Shown here: in pieces, positions 43,817 through 53,107 of the stretch
Position numbering within the stretch: position 1 is the first letter of the stretch
How the letters are laid out: each line of letters begins with the position of its first letter
Assembly (NCBI RefSeq): GCF_035481615.1
Contig: NZ_JAYKOT010000003.1
Location: forward strand, 1,364,001 to 1,428,000
Source: Citroniella saccharovorans
Lineage (GTDB): Bacteria; Bacillota; Clostridia; Tissierellales; Peptoniphilaceae
DNA: 64,000 nt
Direction: 5' to 3'
The notes under the pieces: generated by a model
What the model was told of the DNA's origin: nothing
The model's input: only the letters and a program-made list of their open reading frames with translations
The model's database searches: none
Translations under genes and position numbers: made by a program

Positions 43817-43951
43817 ATTAATCTTCCCCCTCCCCTATATAGTATAACAAATAAAAAAATCTTCTTAAAAATTAATTTTTTCTTTATATTCTCATAAAAA
43901 TACCAGCTTAGAATAGAAGACCCTCCAAGATGGCATTTGAAAAAATATTTA

Positions 43952-45739
43952 CTAAAACTGACTTGTGTAAAGCTCCTTGTAGTAGCCTCCTCTTTCAAGA
44001 AGCTCAAAGTGCTTACCCTTTTCAATAATTTTTCCGTCTTTTAAAACAACTATCTGGTCTGCATTTATAATAGTAGAAAGCCTGTGAGCGATTATAATAC
44101 TAGTTCTTCCCTCAACCAGTTTTTCCATAGCCTTTTGAATACTTCTTTCAGTTTTAGTGTCGATTGATGAAGTCGCTTCATCTAAAATAAGAATCTTTGG
44201 AGAAAGAGCCAAGGCCCTTGCAATAGTTATTAACTGCTTTTGGCCCTCAGATATTCCCTCTCCATCTTCCTCAAGTTTAAAATTATAATCCCCATTAAGC
44301 TTCATAATAAAATCATCCGCATAGGCATTTTGAGCATATTTCTTTATCTCAGCATCTGTTAAACTCTCCCTACCATAAGAAATATTATCTCCAATTGTGC
44401 CCTTAAAAAGCCAAGTGTCTTGAAGAACCATAGAAATAAAAGTCCTAAGATCCCTATCTGAAATATCTTTAATATCCACCCCATCAATTAATATACTTCC
44501 CTTATCCGGCTCGTAAAATCTCATCAGAAGATTTACTAGAGTAGTCTTACCAGAGCCAGTCTCTCCAACCAGGGCTGTTGTAGAACCTTCCTTGATATCC
44601 AAGCTAAAATCATCAATAATAATATCCTTTTTATTATATGAAAAAGTTACATTTTTAAATTCTACACTTGGTCTTAAATTATTAATATCTACCTTAGATA
44701 ATTCATAGGCTCTCTTCTCTTCAGCATCCAATACCTTAAAAATCCTCTCCGATGCGGCAATTCCAGATTGAAGGACATTTAAAATCTCTGTCACCATCTG
44801 AACCGGCCTAGTAAATCTTCTAGCATATTGAACGAAGGACTGAAAATTACCAATATTTAAACTTCCCTTGAGGATCATATATGAACCGCCAATAGAAACC
44901 CCGACCATACCAGCATTATTAATAAACATAGATATAGGCATTATAATTCCCGATAAAAAGTCAGACTTTTTAGAAGATTCCTTCAGTCTTTCATTTTTTT
45001 CTAGAAAAGCATTTAAGGCACTCTCTTCAAAGTTGTAAGCCTTAACTAGCTTATTTGCAGAAATCATCTCTTCAATATGGCTATTTAAATTCCCCAAATC
45101 CTTATATTGAATAGAAAAAAGCTCCTGCGACTTTTTAAGAATCCTAACGGAAAAAAGTGCCGTTAGAGGAATTACAAAAATAGTTATCAGAGTTAGGATG
45201 GGGCTAATTGAAAGCATAATTATAGTTATCCCAACTATTACAACAAGAGAGTTAAATATTTGGTTTAAAACTTGGTTTAGGGAGTCGGCAAGTGTTTGAA
45301 TATCACTTGTCATCCTAGACATCAAGTCGCCAACAGGATTTTTATCAAAAAAAGATATAGGTAGGCTTTTTAACTTCTTTGAAAGGTCTTCCCTCATAGT
45401 GTAAATTATAGAAACTTTTACCTTGTTACTAATTTTAAGCCTTAGCATCTCTGCAAAATAAGATATAAGAAAAATAATAATAAGTTTGTAGATAAAATTC
45501 ATAAATTTACCTAAAAGAAAATTACCCTCACTCAAACTATCAATAACATAATTTGTAGTATTACCCATGATAAGTGGTCCTAAAATGTCGAAAATAGTAC
45601 CTACAATCCCAAAAATTACAGTCAAGAAGATCAAAAATACATGTGGTTTCAAATATTTAGAGAGTCTTTTTAGGGTCTTTAGGGTGCTTTTATCTAATTT
45701 TCTTTGGTCATTTGGATCTATTTTTCTATTGTGCCCCAT
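43952..45739 (-). CDS. ABC exporter half-transporter, canonical Walker B half
   Basis: This 595-residue protein has a membrane domain with six helices and an ATPase domain. Walker A is GETGSGKTT and Walker B ILILDEATSSID with catalytic Glu. The signature is unusual, ISEGQKQ instead of LSGGQ. It overlaps the upstream partner by 14 bases, so the two are translationally coupled and probably form a heterodimer. The start ATG at 45739 has AGGAGGGG upstream. Confidence 0.9.
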   Translation of the reverse strand: MGHNRKIDPNDQRKLDKSTLKTLKRLSKYLKPHVFLIFLTVIFGIVGTIFDILGPLIMGNTTNYVIDSLSEGNFLLGKFMNFIYKLIIIFLISYFAEMLRLKISNKVKVSIIYTMREDLSKKLKSLPISFFDKNPVGDLMSRMTSDIQTLADSLNQVLNQIFNSLVVIVGITIIMLSISPILTLITIFVIPLTALFSVRILKKSQELFSIQYKDLGNLNSHIEEMISANKLVKAYNFEESALNAFLEKNERLKESSKKSDFLSGIIMPISMFINNAGMVGVSIGGSYMILKGSLNIGNFQSFVQYARRFTRPVQMVTEILNVLQSGIAASERIFKVLDAEEKRAYELSKVDINNLRPSVEFKNVTFSYNKKDIIIDDFSLDIKEGSTTALVGETGSGKTTLVNLLMRFYEPDKGSILIDGVDIKDISDRDLRTFISMVLQDTWLFKGTIGDNISYGRESLTDAEIKKYAQNAYADDFIMKLNGDYNFKLEEDGEGISEGQKQLITIARALALSPKILILDEATSSIDTKTERSIQKAMEKLVEGRTSIIIAHRLSTIINADQIVVLKDGKIIEKGKHFELLERGGYYKELYTSQF

Positions 45740-47457
45740 ATATATCCCCTCCTGAAAAATCCTGCGACTCTAAAATTTCCCTATATTCTTCTTCATTTTC
45801 CTTCAAATATTCGTGACTACCTATACCTAAAAGCTCTCCATTTTTAAGTAGAAGAATCTTATCAAACTCAAAAATAGCCCTAGCCCTTTGACTTATAAGA
45901 ATCATTAGCTTATCTGCAGCCTTATTTAAAAGTTCTTCACGAAGCTTTCTTTCAGTTTTAAAATCAAGCGCAGAAAAAGAATCATCTATTAAAAATAAGC
46001 TTGCGTCCTTGTAAACTGCCCTTGCAATAGAAATCCTCTGCTTTTGTCCGCCGGAGAAGTTCCTCCCCCTTTGAACAACCTCTGACCCTATTCCCAGTTC
46101 CTTTTCAAAGACAAAATCAGCCTGAGAAATATTAAGAGCATCAATAAGAGCATTATCCGAAAAGCTAGTATCACTACTCATAATAACATTCGACTTAACA
46201 GTTCCCTCAATCAGCCTAGGCTTTTGCTCAATATAAGAAATACTATCCCTTAAAGATTTTAAACTGTAGTCCTTTATATCCCTACCATTTATTAAAATCT
46301 GCCCTTTATCTACATCATAAAATCTAACCAAAAGACTAGCAAGGGTAGTTTTCCCAGATCCAGTAGACCCAATAATTCCAAGTTTTTCCCCCTTATTTAA
46401 GACAAAACTTACATTTTTTAAAGAGTAACTTTGAGAATTTGGATACTTAAATGAAACATCCTTAAACTCTAGCTTTTCAATCTCATCTAGGATAAGATCT
46501 CCACCTACAGTCTTCTCCTCATCTATATCTAAAATTTCATTAATCCTATCAAGCGAAGCCTGAGCTCTAGGAATTTGGGCAATAATCATAGAAATAAAAG
46601 AGAAAAGAAAGCATAATATTGTTGGCATATTGAATAAAACCTATAAGGTCTCCAACCTGCATATTATTTCCTAAGATTAGATTTGACCCATAGTAGATTA
46701 TACCAACTAGGGTCATATTCATTACAAAACCCACAAAAGGAGCAAATATAGCTGCATAATCTCCAGTCTTTTTAAAAACATCCGAATAATTTTTATTGAA
46801 CTTTGAAAAATTTTCCTCCTCAAACTCTTCCTTGTTAAAAGCCCTTATAACCCTAATCCCACTTAGCCATGCCCTAAAGTGTTCACTTAACTCATCGAGG
46901 CTTGTTCTGGATTTTTTAGATAGGGGAATTACCTTTTTAGTAAATAAAAAAATACCAACTAGAGTTATAGGTAGGGATACAAAAAACACTGAAGATAGTT
47001 TTAGATTGGTGGAAAGAGCCATTATAATTCCCCCAATAAACATAAGAGGCGCCCTAAGCATCATCCTAAGACCAATCCTAGTAAGTTCCTGAACCCCTCT
47101 TACATCGTCAGTGGTTCTGACAATTAAAGAAGAAGCCCCAAACTTATCATAAGTTTTTATGGGAAAATCCTGAATAGACCTAAACATATCCTCCCTAATA
47201 TCACTTGCAAAAGAAGCAGCAACATGAGTTGAATAGTAAATTGATATAATCATAAAAACCGATGATAAAACAGAAATAAGTAGCATTAAAGCCCCTTTTT
47301 TTAAAATATAATTTGTATCAGTATTTGCTACACCTATATTTATAATATTTACAGTAATTCTTGGAATGAGTAAAACCCCAATAACATTTACAAAAAGAGA
47401 TAATACAACAATTACAATCTCCTTAATATATTTTTTTAATCCTCTAAACAATTTCAT
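45726..47457 (-). pseudogene. ABC exporter half-transporter with degenerate Walker B, frameshifted in the last helix
   Basis: The first frame starts at the ATG 47457 and ends near 46567 in FYFYDYCPNS. The second covers the ATPase domain. Removing one T within the T-rich stretch at about 46592-46610 restores NNIMLSFLFISMIIAQIPRA and gives 576 residues, the normal size. The ATPase has Walker A GSTGSGKTT, signature FSGGQKQR and Walker B LFLIDDSFS, with Asp in place of catalytic Glu. It is the degenerate half of a heterodimeric exporter with the downstream gene. Confidence 0.87.
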
Positions 47458-47894
47458 ACCATCACCTATAATCCTTCTCTTATATATATTCCCATAACTT
47501 GCCTATTATAACACAAAATGAATACAAAAAAGGAATTAAAAAATAGCCTTTACTATAATTTTTATAAGCTTTAGTCTTTTTTAGCATGCTTGTCTACTAG
47601 CTAATAATTATAAAACTTTATAAGCTTAACTTAAAGACCTACCTTCCCAAAGCAAATTAATGGCATTAAAAAAATTAAAATAACAATATTAGAATAATAT
47701 ATAATATCTCCTAACTTTCTATATACTCTACTATTAAAGGCAATATATAATAAATTCTAAAATAAAATTAAAAAATTTATCTTTTTTACTTATCTCTTTC
47801 TTTTTAAATTCCATTTTTTACTTAAATCTTTTTAAGCTCAAAATATTTTTAATGAGGCAAGAAAACTTTTCCCTCCCCTTTCTTCCAATTAAAA
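47458..47894. other. Gene-free spacer upstream of the second exporter operon
   Basis: This AT-rich spacer holds no ORF. On the minus strand a TATAAT at 47505-47510 within GTTATAATAGG is the likely -10 of the exporter operon; no good -35 is visible. Two TTTATAAGCTT copies near 47570 and 47620 form a short direct repeat. I see nothing else. Confidence 0.4.
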
Positions 47895-47922
47895 AAACGC
47901 CTGAATACTCAGACGTTTTAAT
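47895..47922 (-). terminator. Terminator of the pilin/adhesin operon
   Basis: On the minus strand AAAACGTCTGA and TCAGGCGTTTT pair with one mismatch around a 4-base loop and run into a T-rich tract. It lies just past the stop of the last LPXTG gene. Confidence 0.8.
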
Positions 47923-47927
47923 AATTT

Positions 47928-49187
47928 CTAAACAATTTCTTTTTTATCTCTCACTAAACTTATTCCCATTGCAATTAGGATAAGACCGCTTATGCACATA
48001 GCTATAAAAGCTACATCACCAGTTTTTGGAATTTCTGGTGGCCTCTTAGGAGGTTTTTCAGGTGGGTTTTCCGGTGGATTGTCTGGAGGTGGTGGAGGTG
48101 GTAGTTCGTCATTTTTTATAAATAAAATTTTAGTACTACTTTCTTCACCAACAGTGAATTTTATAGGATCTTTAAGTTTCTTATATCCCTTTGGAGCTTC
48201 AATCTCCCAAAGATAATAATCTCCAAACTCAAGGCCTTCCACACTAAACTTTCCATCTTCGCCAGAAGTAAGGATAATATCCTCTCCATTTTTTTGAACT
48301 CTCACATAAGAGCCGTCAACAAGTTTTGTTACGACAAACTTAGCTCCCTTTAGAGGATCACTATTTTTAGAAGATACCTTTATAAAGTTAAATCCCCCGT
48401 CTTTCTTGTTGATAACAGTTATTGTAGTTTCCTTGCCGGCCCTAATTACTATAGTAAACTCCCTTTTCTCTGCCCTATATCCCTTCAAAGGTTTTACTTC
48501 CTTGAATACATAAACTCCAGGCTCTAAGCCTTCAACCCTTATATATCCATCCTTGTCAGTATATAGAACCTTAAAAGTTCCATTCTTGTCGTAGCGAGTC
48601 CCACTTTCATTTGTAGGAACCCCTAGAAGCTCACCAGTAGTATTTAGAGGGTGGTCTGTTGAAAAGTAAAGTTCAAAACCAACGCCAGCTAAGGCTCTAC
48701 CCTTTTCGTCAACTTTTTTAAGTTTTCCAGTTCCTGGGTTTTCTTCAAGCTCTAGCTTGGAGGAAATAGGATTTTTGGTATTATCTGGAACCTTGAAGGA
48801 AAGGAAGGCCTTGTAGGTGCTATCAGCCTTTAAAACATCAAGACCTACATAGCATCCTTCCTCTAGATTTGTCCTTATTACATAGCCTCCACTAGAATTT
48901 CCTTTTAATTGAATAGGTTCTCTTTTAAAAAATTCCTTAAGCTCAGAAAGCTCCATCCCCCTAAGTTTTTCTATAAACTTTTCAGGACTTTCAGCCTCCA
49001 TTAGTTCATTATCCACCTTCCAAAGGTAGATATCCCTTGAGACAATACCTGTCTTTACATTGCTAGTTTCAAAAACAACCGGATAGCTAGCTGCCTTTGC
49101 ATAAGCCCCTAAACTAAAAGTGAGTGCAAAAAAGAGGATGCTTAAAAGAATGGGGCAAATCTTATTAAATTTTTTTATTCTTTTCAT
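47928..49187 (-). CDS. LPXTG-anchored SpaA/Cna_B protein (accessory pilin-like)
   Basis: This 419-residue surface protein starts with a signal peptide (to about residue 33, ...GAYAKA). Two Cna_B domains are visible: LAGVGFELYF with the end VFKEVKPLKGY, and LKGAKFVVTKL with LWEIEAPKGY. Such domains usually form internal Lys-Asn isopeptide bonds. A proline-rich wall-spanning stalk (PPPPPPDNPP... region) precedes the sortase signal IPKTG, a hydrophobic segment and a charged tail. AAAGGAGG precedes the ATG at 49187. It is last in the locus and could be a basal or tip pilin. Confidence 0.88.
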   Translation of the reverse strand: MKRIKKFNKICPILLSILFFALTFSLGAYAKAASYPVVFETSNVKTGIVSRDIYLWKVDNELMEAESPEKFIEKLRGMELSELKEFFKREPIQLKGNSSGGYVIRTNLEEGCYVGLDVLKADSTYKAFLSFKVPDNTKNPISSKLELEENPGTGKLKKVDEKGRALAGVGFELYFSTDHPLNTTGELLGVPTNESGTRYDKNGTFKVLYTDKDGYIRVEGLEPGVYVFKEVKPLKGYRAEKREFTIVIRAGKETTITVINKKDGGFNFIKVSSKNSDPLKGAKFVVTKLVDGSYVRVQKNGEDIILTSGEDGKFSVEGLEFGDYYLWEIEAPKGYKKLKDPIKFTVGEESSTKILFIKNDELPPPPPPDNPPENPPEKPPKRPPEIPKTGDVAFIAMCISGLILIAMGISLVRDKKEIV

Positions 49188-49218
49188 AGAATCCTCCTTT
49201 GAAAATTGCCTATTAAAA

Positions 49219-52200
49219 TTAGAATTCTTCTCTTCTATTTCTTCTCATTAGTACAAGAGCACCACCCATAATTAATAGACCTGCTACTGTAAATATAACA
49301 GTACCAATTCCACCAGTTTCTGGGATTTTAACGATTTTATTTCTTACTCTTAATCCGTAGCCTTCTTTAAGTGCTTTTGCATTAGCTTTCTTTTGTTCTT
49401 CAGTAAGTTCTGTTCCTGCTTCAGCTTCAATGTCTAAAGTGTATCTTAATTCTTTTTCAGCATCTCCCTTATATGTGTCTTTTCCAATTGTAAATGGAAC
49501 TGGATCAATCTTAGCATATCCCTTAGGAGCTTCAATTTCCACTAATTCATAGTCGCCATAAGCTAGACCTGTAATTTCAAATCTACCTTGATCATCTGAA
49601 GTTAGAACTAAAGCTCCTTTTTCTACAGCTTCTTTTTCGTCTTTTGCTTCAATCCAGTCGTAGTTTTGTCTAGCTGCTTTAAATGCATCATCTCTAGTTG
49701 TTCTTAAAGTTTCTAATTCAGCTTCTACTGCTGCTCTATCATTATATGGTTGATCATTAATAGTTACTGGATATTGTACTCCTTTTCCTTCAGCCTTAGC
49801 TTCTTCAACGATTTTATTGAAAGCTGCTATAAAGTCATTGTAAGCATTTTCTGCATCTGTATATTTCTTATATTCTTCGTTTATTTCATCTGCTGGTTTA
49901 AGAGTTAGATACTTAGTTACATTATTTTCTTTTTTAGTTACTAAGAATTTAGCTCCAGCTAATCTTTCTAAATCTTGTCCTTCTTTGTCATTAGTCTTAA
50001 CAAATTTTCTACCACCAGTTATAACCTTTGGTTCAGATGGGTTAAGTGGTTCAGGGTTATTTGTCTTAGTATTTGTTACGGTAACTGATCCATCTTTATA
50101 TTGTTGATTATCACCTTTACCTGGTGTCTTTTCATATTTTGCTGCATAACCGATGAATTTTTCTTCTGCCTTGTATTGACGATTCTTATCTAGATATTTC
50201 CAAGTGAAAGTAATATCGTCAGTCTTTGTAACTTTTTCTTTAGTTACTGGGTTTTGGAATCCTTGACCTTCTTTGCTTCCGCCTTCTGCATAATCGCCAG
50301 TACCATCTCTGTAAGCTTCAAATTCTTTTACAGCATCTTCATATTCTTCATCAGTGTTAAAGTTATCTCTTGATGGAGCAACTAAGTCTTTTTTAGTTAC
50401 TTCTTTACCAGTTTGTGCATCTTTAAGAGTAAATGTTACATCAATTCCATCTTCTGGAAGTTCAGTACCATCTGCCCATTTCTTAATTACTTCATAATTT
50501 CCATCATCATTTGGTTTAACTGGAACAGGAGTATTTCCCTTGTTCTTATCGTTACCATAGTTGAAAGTAATATCATTTGATTCTGGAATGTCTGTTACAG
50601 TTGTGTTATTAATTTCTGCACTATAAGTTAAAGTAATTTTTGCTTCTTCTTCTTTTCCATTGATAGCTTTAAGTCCAGCTTCTGTAAGTTCAAGAGTAAA
50701 TCCGTCTTGAGTTTCAGATAAAGTGTACCAAGCAGTATCCATTACTTCGTCATTGTATTTTATAACAATAGATTTACCTTCGTACTTAGTTCCAGCTTTA
50801 TCCATGTCTTTTGTAACGAATGTTAGACCGTGAGTCATTTTATCGTCCCAGAATGCTGTTCCCCATTTAGTTTTAGCTGGGATTTCAGTTTCTACTTTAT
50901 ATTCAACAATATCGCCAATTTTATGATCTACAGTTTGTTTTTCTCTAGTTGGGTTTGAAAGATCAATTCCCCATTTTGCGATTAATGCTTTATCTGCATC
51001 TGTATAAGCTTTTTGTGCTACTTCATATTCTGTTGAATCTTTTGAATAAATTTTTTCTGCTTTATCAAAAGCTATTTTGTGAGCTACTGCTGCATCAAGT
51101 GCTTCAGCTTCTTTTGTAGTCATAAATTTCTTAGCTTCATCTAGAGAGAAGTTCTTATCAAGTCTTGGTGCGTTGTCAGTGTTCTTTGGATAAACGTGAG
51201 CATCTACTACAACGCCTTCTTCGTTAACTAATGGAAGTGTAATCTTAACTGGAACTGCCTTTGAGTCAGTTAAAACTTTTCCACCATTATTGTATGTTGA
51301 TTTTTCAACAATTTCATCAATTTCAAATTTACCATCTAGATAGCATATAGCATTTAGTTTTGCTCTTGATTCAGGATCATTTGCATCATAATTTGGATTA
51401 GCTATTGCATTTATTTTATTTTCTCTAGTATAGAATTTAATTTCACCATTTGCATCTGTTAATCCACTAACTGCTTCATCAATTTTATCAGTAGCTTGTG
51501 GAACTGCTACTACTTTACCATCAACAACTGACAAGTCATATGCTGGCTTATCATGAATAATTTCACCTAGTTCAGTTTTAGCCTTAACATATTTTCCAGC
51601 TTTTGTTTTATCAGGATAATCAGCAGCAAATTTTAGTGCAAAGAATACTCCTTCTGCACCCTTAGCTGAAGTACCAAAATATTTTTGAATATCTTCTATT
51701 TTATTTCCATTGTATTTTTCGCCATTAAGACCAGTCCATCCTGGGAATACACCTTCGGATAAGTTGTCTTTATTCATTAATATCTTGTGTAATGTTAATG
51801 TTTCTGTAGCTTTAGCATTACTTGCAGGTGCTTTAGTAGCTTTTTCAAATACTGCTGTGTAAGTTGTTTCATCAGCACCTAATTTTGTATTCATTTCAAC
51901 AGATTTGTCCCATTTAACAAATCTATATCCTTCAATAGGAGTAACTTCTGGAACTTCTACTTTGTTTTCTTTAAGTGTTTTATAAGCAGATAAACCTTCA
52001 TAAGTAACAGTTGATTTATCATCAGCTACTGTAGCAGCTGTGCTTTTAACACTTAGTGTTCCTGGATAAACTTCTTTCTGAGTTTCGTTTTCGCCTTCTT
52101 TTACTGTGATTGTAACTTTTTCGCCAACTTTGAATATTACCTTAGCACCTGTATCTTCTGAAGGGTTTAAAGGTGTAGGACTAGTTGCATACGCGCCAAC

Positions 52201-52269
52201 AGGAGCTAATGCTCCGAATATCATCACTAATGCTAAGAATAGTGATAAAGCTTTTTTCATCTTTTGCAT
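49219..52269 (-). CDS. Major pilin-like protein (LPXTG, pilin motif, Cna_B)
   Basis: This 1016-residue exported protein has a signal peptide (about residues 1-29, ending GAYAT). The pilin motif HVYPKN near residue 365 supplies the Lys used by class C sortases for polymerisation. An InlB-like segment GYRFVKWD lies near residue 115. The last Cna_B domain starts at LAGAKFLVTKK and ends with E-box LVEIEAPKGY. The sortase signal IPETGG, hydrophobic helix and RRNRREEF tail end it. The ATG at 52269 has GGAGAG upstream. It is larger than most major pilins. A long hairpin-rich leader precedes it. No sortase gene is adjacent. Confidence 0.88.
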   Translation of the reverse strand: MQKMKKALSLFLALVMIFGALAPVGAYATSPTPLNPSEDTGAKVIFKVGEKVTITVKEGENETQKEVYPGTLSVKSTAATVADDKSTVTYEGLSAYKTLKENKVEVPEVTPIEGYRFVKWDKSVEMNTKLGADETTYTAVFEKATKAPASNAKATETLTLHKILMNKDNLSEGVFPGWTGLNGEKYNGNKIEDIQKYFGTSAKGAEGVFFALKFAADYPDKTKAGKYVKAKTELGEIIHDKPAYDLSVVDGKVVAVPQATDKIDEAVSGLTDANGEIKFYTRENKINAIANPNYDANDPESRAKLNAICYLDGKFEIDEIVEKSTYNNGGKVLTDSKAVPVKITLPLVNEEGVVVDAHVYPKNTDNAPRLDKNFSLDEAKKFMTTKEAEALDAAVAHKIAFDKAEKIYSKDSTEYEVAQKAYTDADKALIAKWGIDLSNPTREKQTVDHKIGDIVEYKVETEIPAKTKWGTAFWDDKMTHGLTFVTKDMDKAGTKYEGKSIVIKYNDEVMDTAWYTLSETQDGFTLELTEAGLKAINGKEEEAKITLTYSAEINNTTVTDIPESNDITFNYGNDKNKGNTPVPVKPNDDGNYEVIKKWADGTELPEDGIDVTFTLKDAQTGKEVTKKDLVAPSRDNFNTDEEYEDAVKEFEAYRDGTGDYAEGGSKEGQGFQNPVTKEKVTKTDDITFTWKYLDKNRQYKAEEKFIGYAAKYEKTPGKGDNQQYKDGSVTVTNTKTNNPEPLNPSEPKVITGGRKFVKTNDKEGQDLERLAGAKFLVTKKENNVTKYLTLKPADEINEEYKKYTDAENAYNDFIAAFNKIVEEAKAEGKGVQYPVTINDQPYNDRAAVEAELETLRTTRDDAFKAARQNYDWIEAKDEKEAVEKGALVLTSDDQGRFEITGLAYGDYELVEIEAPKGYAKIDPVPFTIGKDTYKGDAEKELRYTLDIEAEAGTELTEEQKKANAKALKEGYGLRVRNKIVKIPETGGIGTVIFTVAGLLIMGGALVLMRRNRREEF

Positions 52270-52444
52270 GATTTTCTCTCCTTAAAAAATATTTTGTTAC
52301 TATTTTTATCTAAAACTAAGATTACTTAGTTTTGACCATATTTAAGGGCCCTGCCCTTCTTCCCTAGGACTTAATTTCAAAATCCTAAGAAACTTTTAAG
52401 AATCTAGCATACTCGGTGTTCCCACCACACTAGTTTTCTTTTTT

Positions 52445-52981
52445 CTAGCTTTTGGAGCTTTATCTTCTCCCCGCTAGCTTTTTCTTTTTCTAGCTTTTGG
52501 AGTTTCCATCTTCTCCCCGCTAGCTTTTTTCTCTAGCTTTTAAAAGAATTTTAAGTGTCTTTAACTTTTCTTTTAAGTTCTTTTAAAGGCTTTAAGTTTT
52601 TCTAAAGATTTTTTTCTTTAGTTTCTCTAACTAGCTTACCTTTGGTTTTTCCCAAATTTCCGCTAGCTTTTTTCCTCTAGCTTCTCGAAGTTTTTATCTT
52701 CTTCCCGCTAGCTTTTTTCCTCTAGCTTCTCGGAGTTTTATCTTCTCCCCGCTAGTTTTTTTCTCTAGCTTTTGGAGTTTTATCTTCTCCCCGCTAGTTT
52801 TCTTTTCTTCTAGCTTTTGGAGTTTTTACCTTCTCCCCGCTAGCTTTTTTTTCTTCTAGCTTTTAAAAGATCTTTAAGTGTCTTTAGCTTTTCTTTTAAG
52901 TTCTTTTAAAGGCTTTAAGTTTTTCTAAAGATTTTTATTCTTTGCCTAGATTCTAGCTGGAAGGATTTTCCCTCCAGCTAG
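52445..52981. repeat. Array of seven repeated hairpins plus two copies of an 81-bp unit, in the major pilin leader
   Basis: Seven units of 33-36 bp read CTAGCTT...GGAG...CTCCCCGCTAG (starts at about 52445, 52490, 52631, 52677, 52722, 52765, 52810), each able to fold by CTAG(C)/(G)CTAG and GGAG/CTCC. The third is degenerate. A longer unit with CTTTTAAAAG and CTTTAAGTGTC occurs at 52533-52613 and again at 52856-52936 (offset 323, about three differences). An eighth stem, CTAGCTGGA.../...CCAGCTAG, lies at 52953-52981. On the plus strand the units are followed by T runs; on the minus (pilin) strand they follow A runs. The stretch 52270-53107 has no ORF. Confidence 0.8.
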
Positions 52982-53041
52982 TGAAGGCTTTTAATTTAAA
53001 TCTTTAAATTTCCTTTAAATTTTTTTCAGTAAATCTACTTT

Positions 53042-53090
53042 GATGGCTCTCGCCGCAGCTCAATCATCCAGTTGGCCCCCTCGGCCCAAA
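53042..53090. other. GC-rich block just downstream of the giant adhesin gene
   Basis: About 50 bp holding CTCTCGCCGCAGCTC and GGCCCCCTCGGCCC is far richer in G+C than anything around it. TTGG/CCAA arms could fold. It lies 18-66 bases past the adhesin stop on the minus strand. I could not match it to a known RNA class or terminator. Confidence 0.4.
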
Positions 53091-53107
53091 TTTATAAAGT
53101 GATATTT

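Noticed and set aside
43813..44025. Minus-strand ORF of 70 codons between the ABC ATPase and exporter genes
   Set aside because: It overlaps the exporter's 3' end in another frame and has no recognisable domain or ribosome site.
47992..48216. Plus-strand ORF of 74 codons rich in Gly and Ser
   Set aside because: It is the antisense of the proline-rich stalk of the LPXTG protein. It has no ribosome binding site.
52445..52981. Repeat array as a CRISPR
   Set aside because: Units are themselves hairpins with variable spacing and repetitive, T-rich spacers. No unique spacers of constant length and no cas genes are present.
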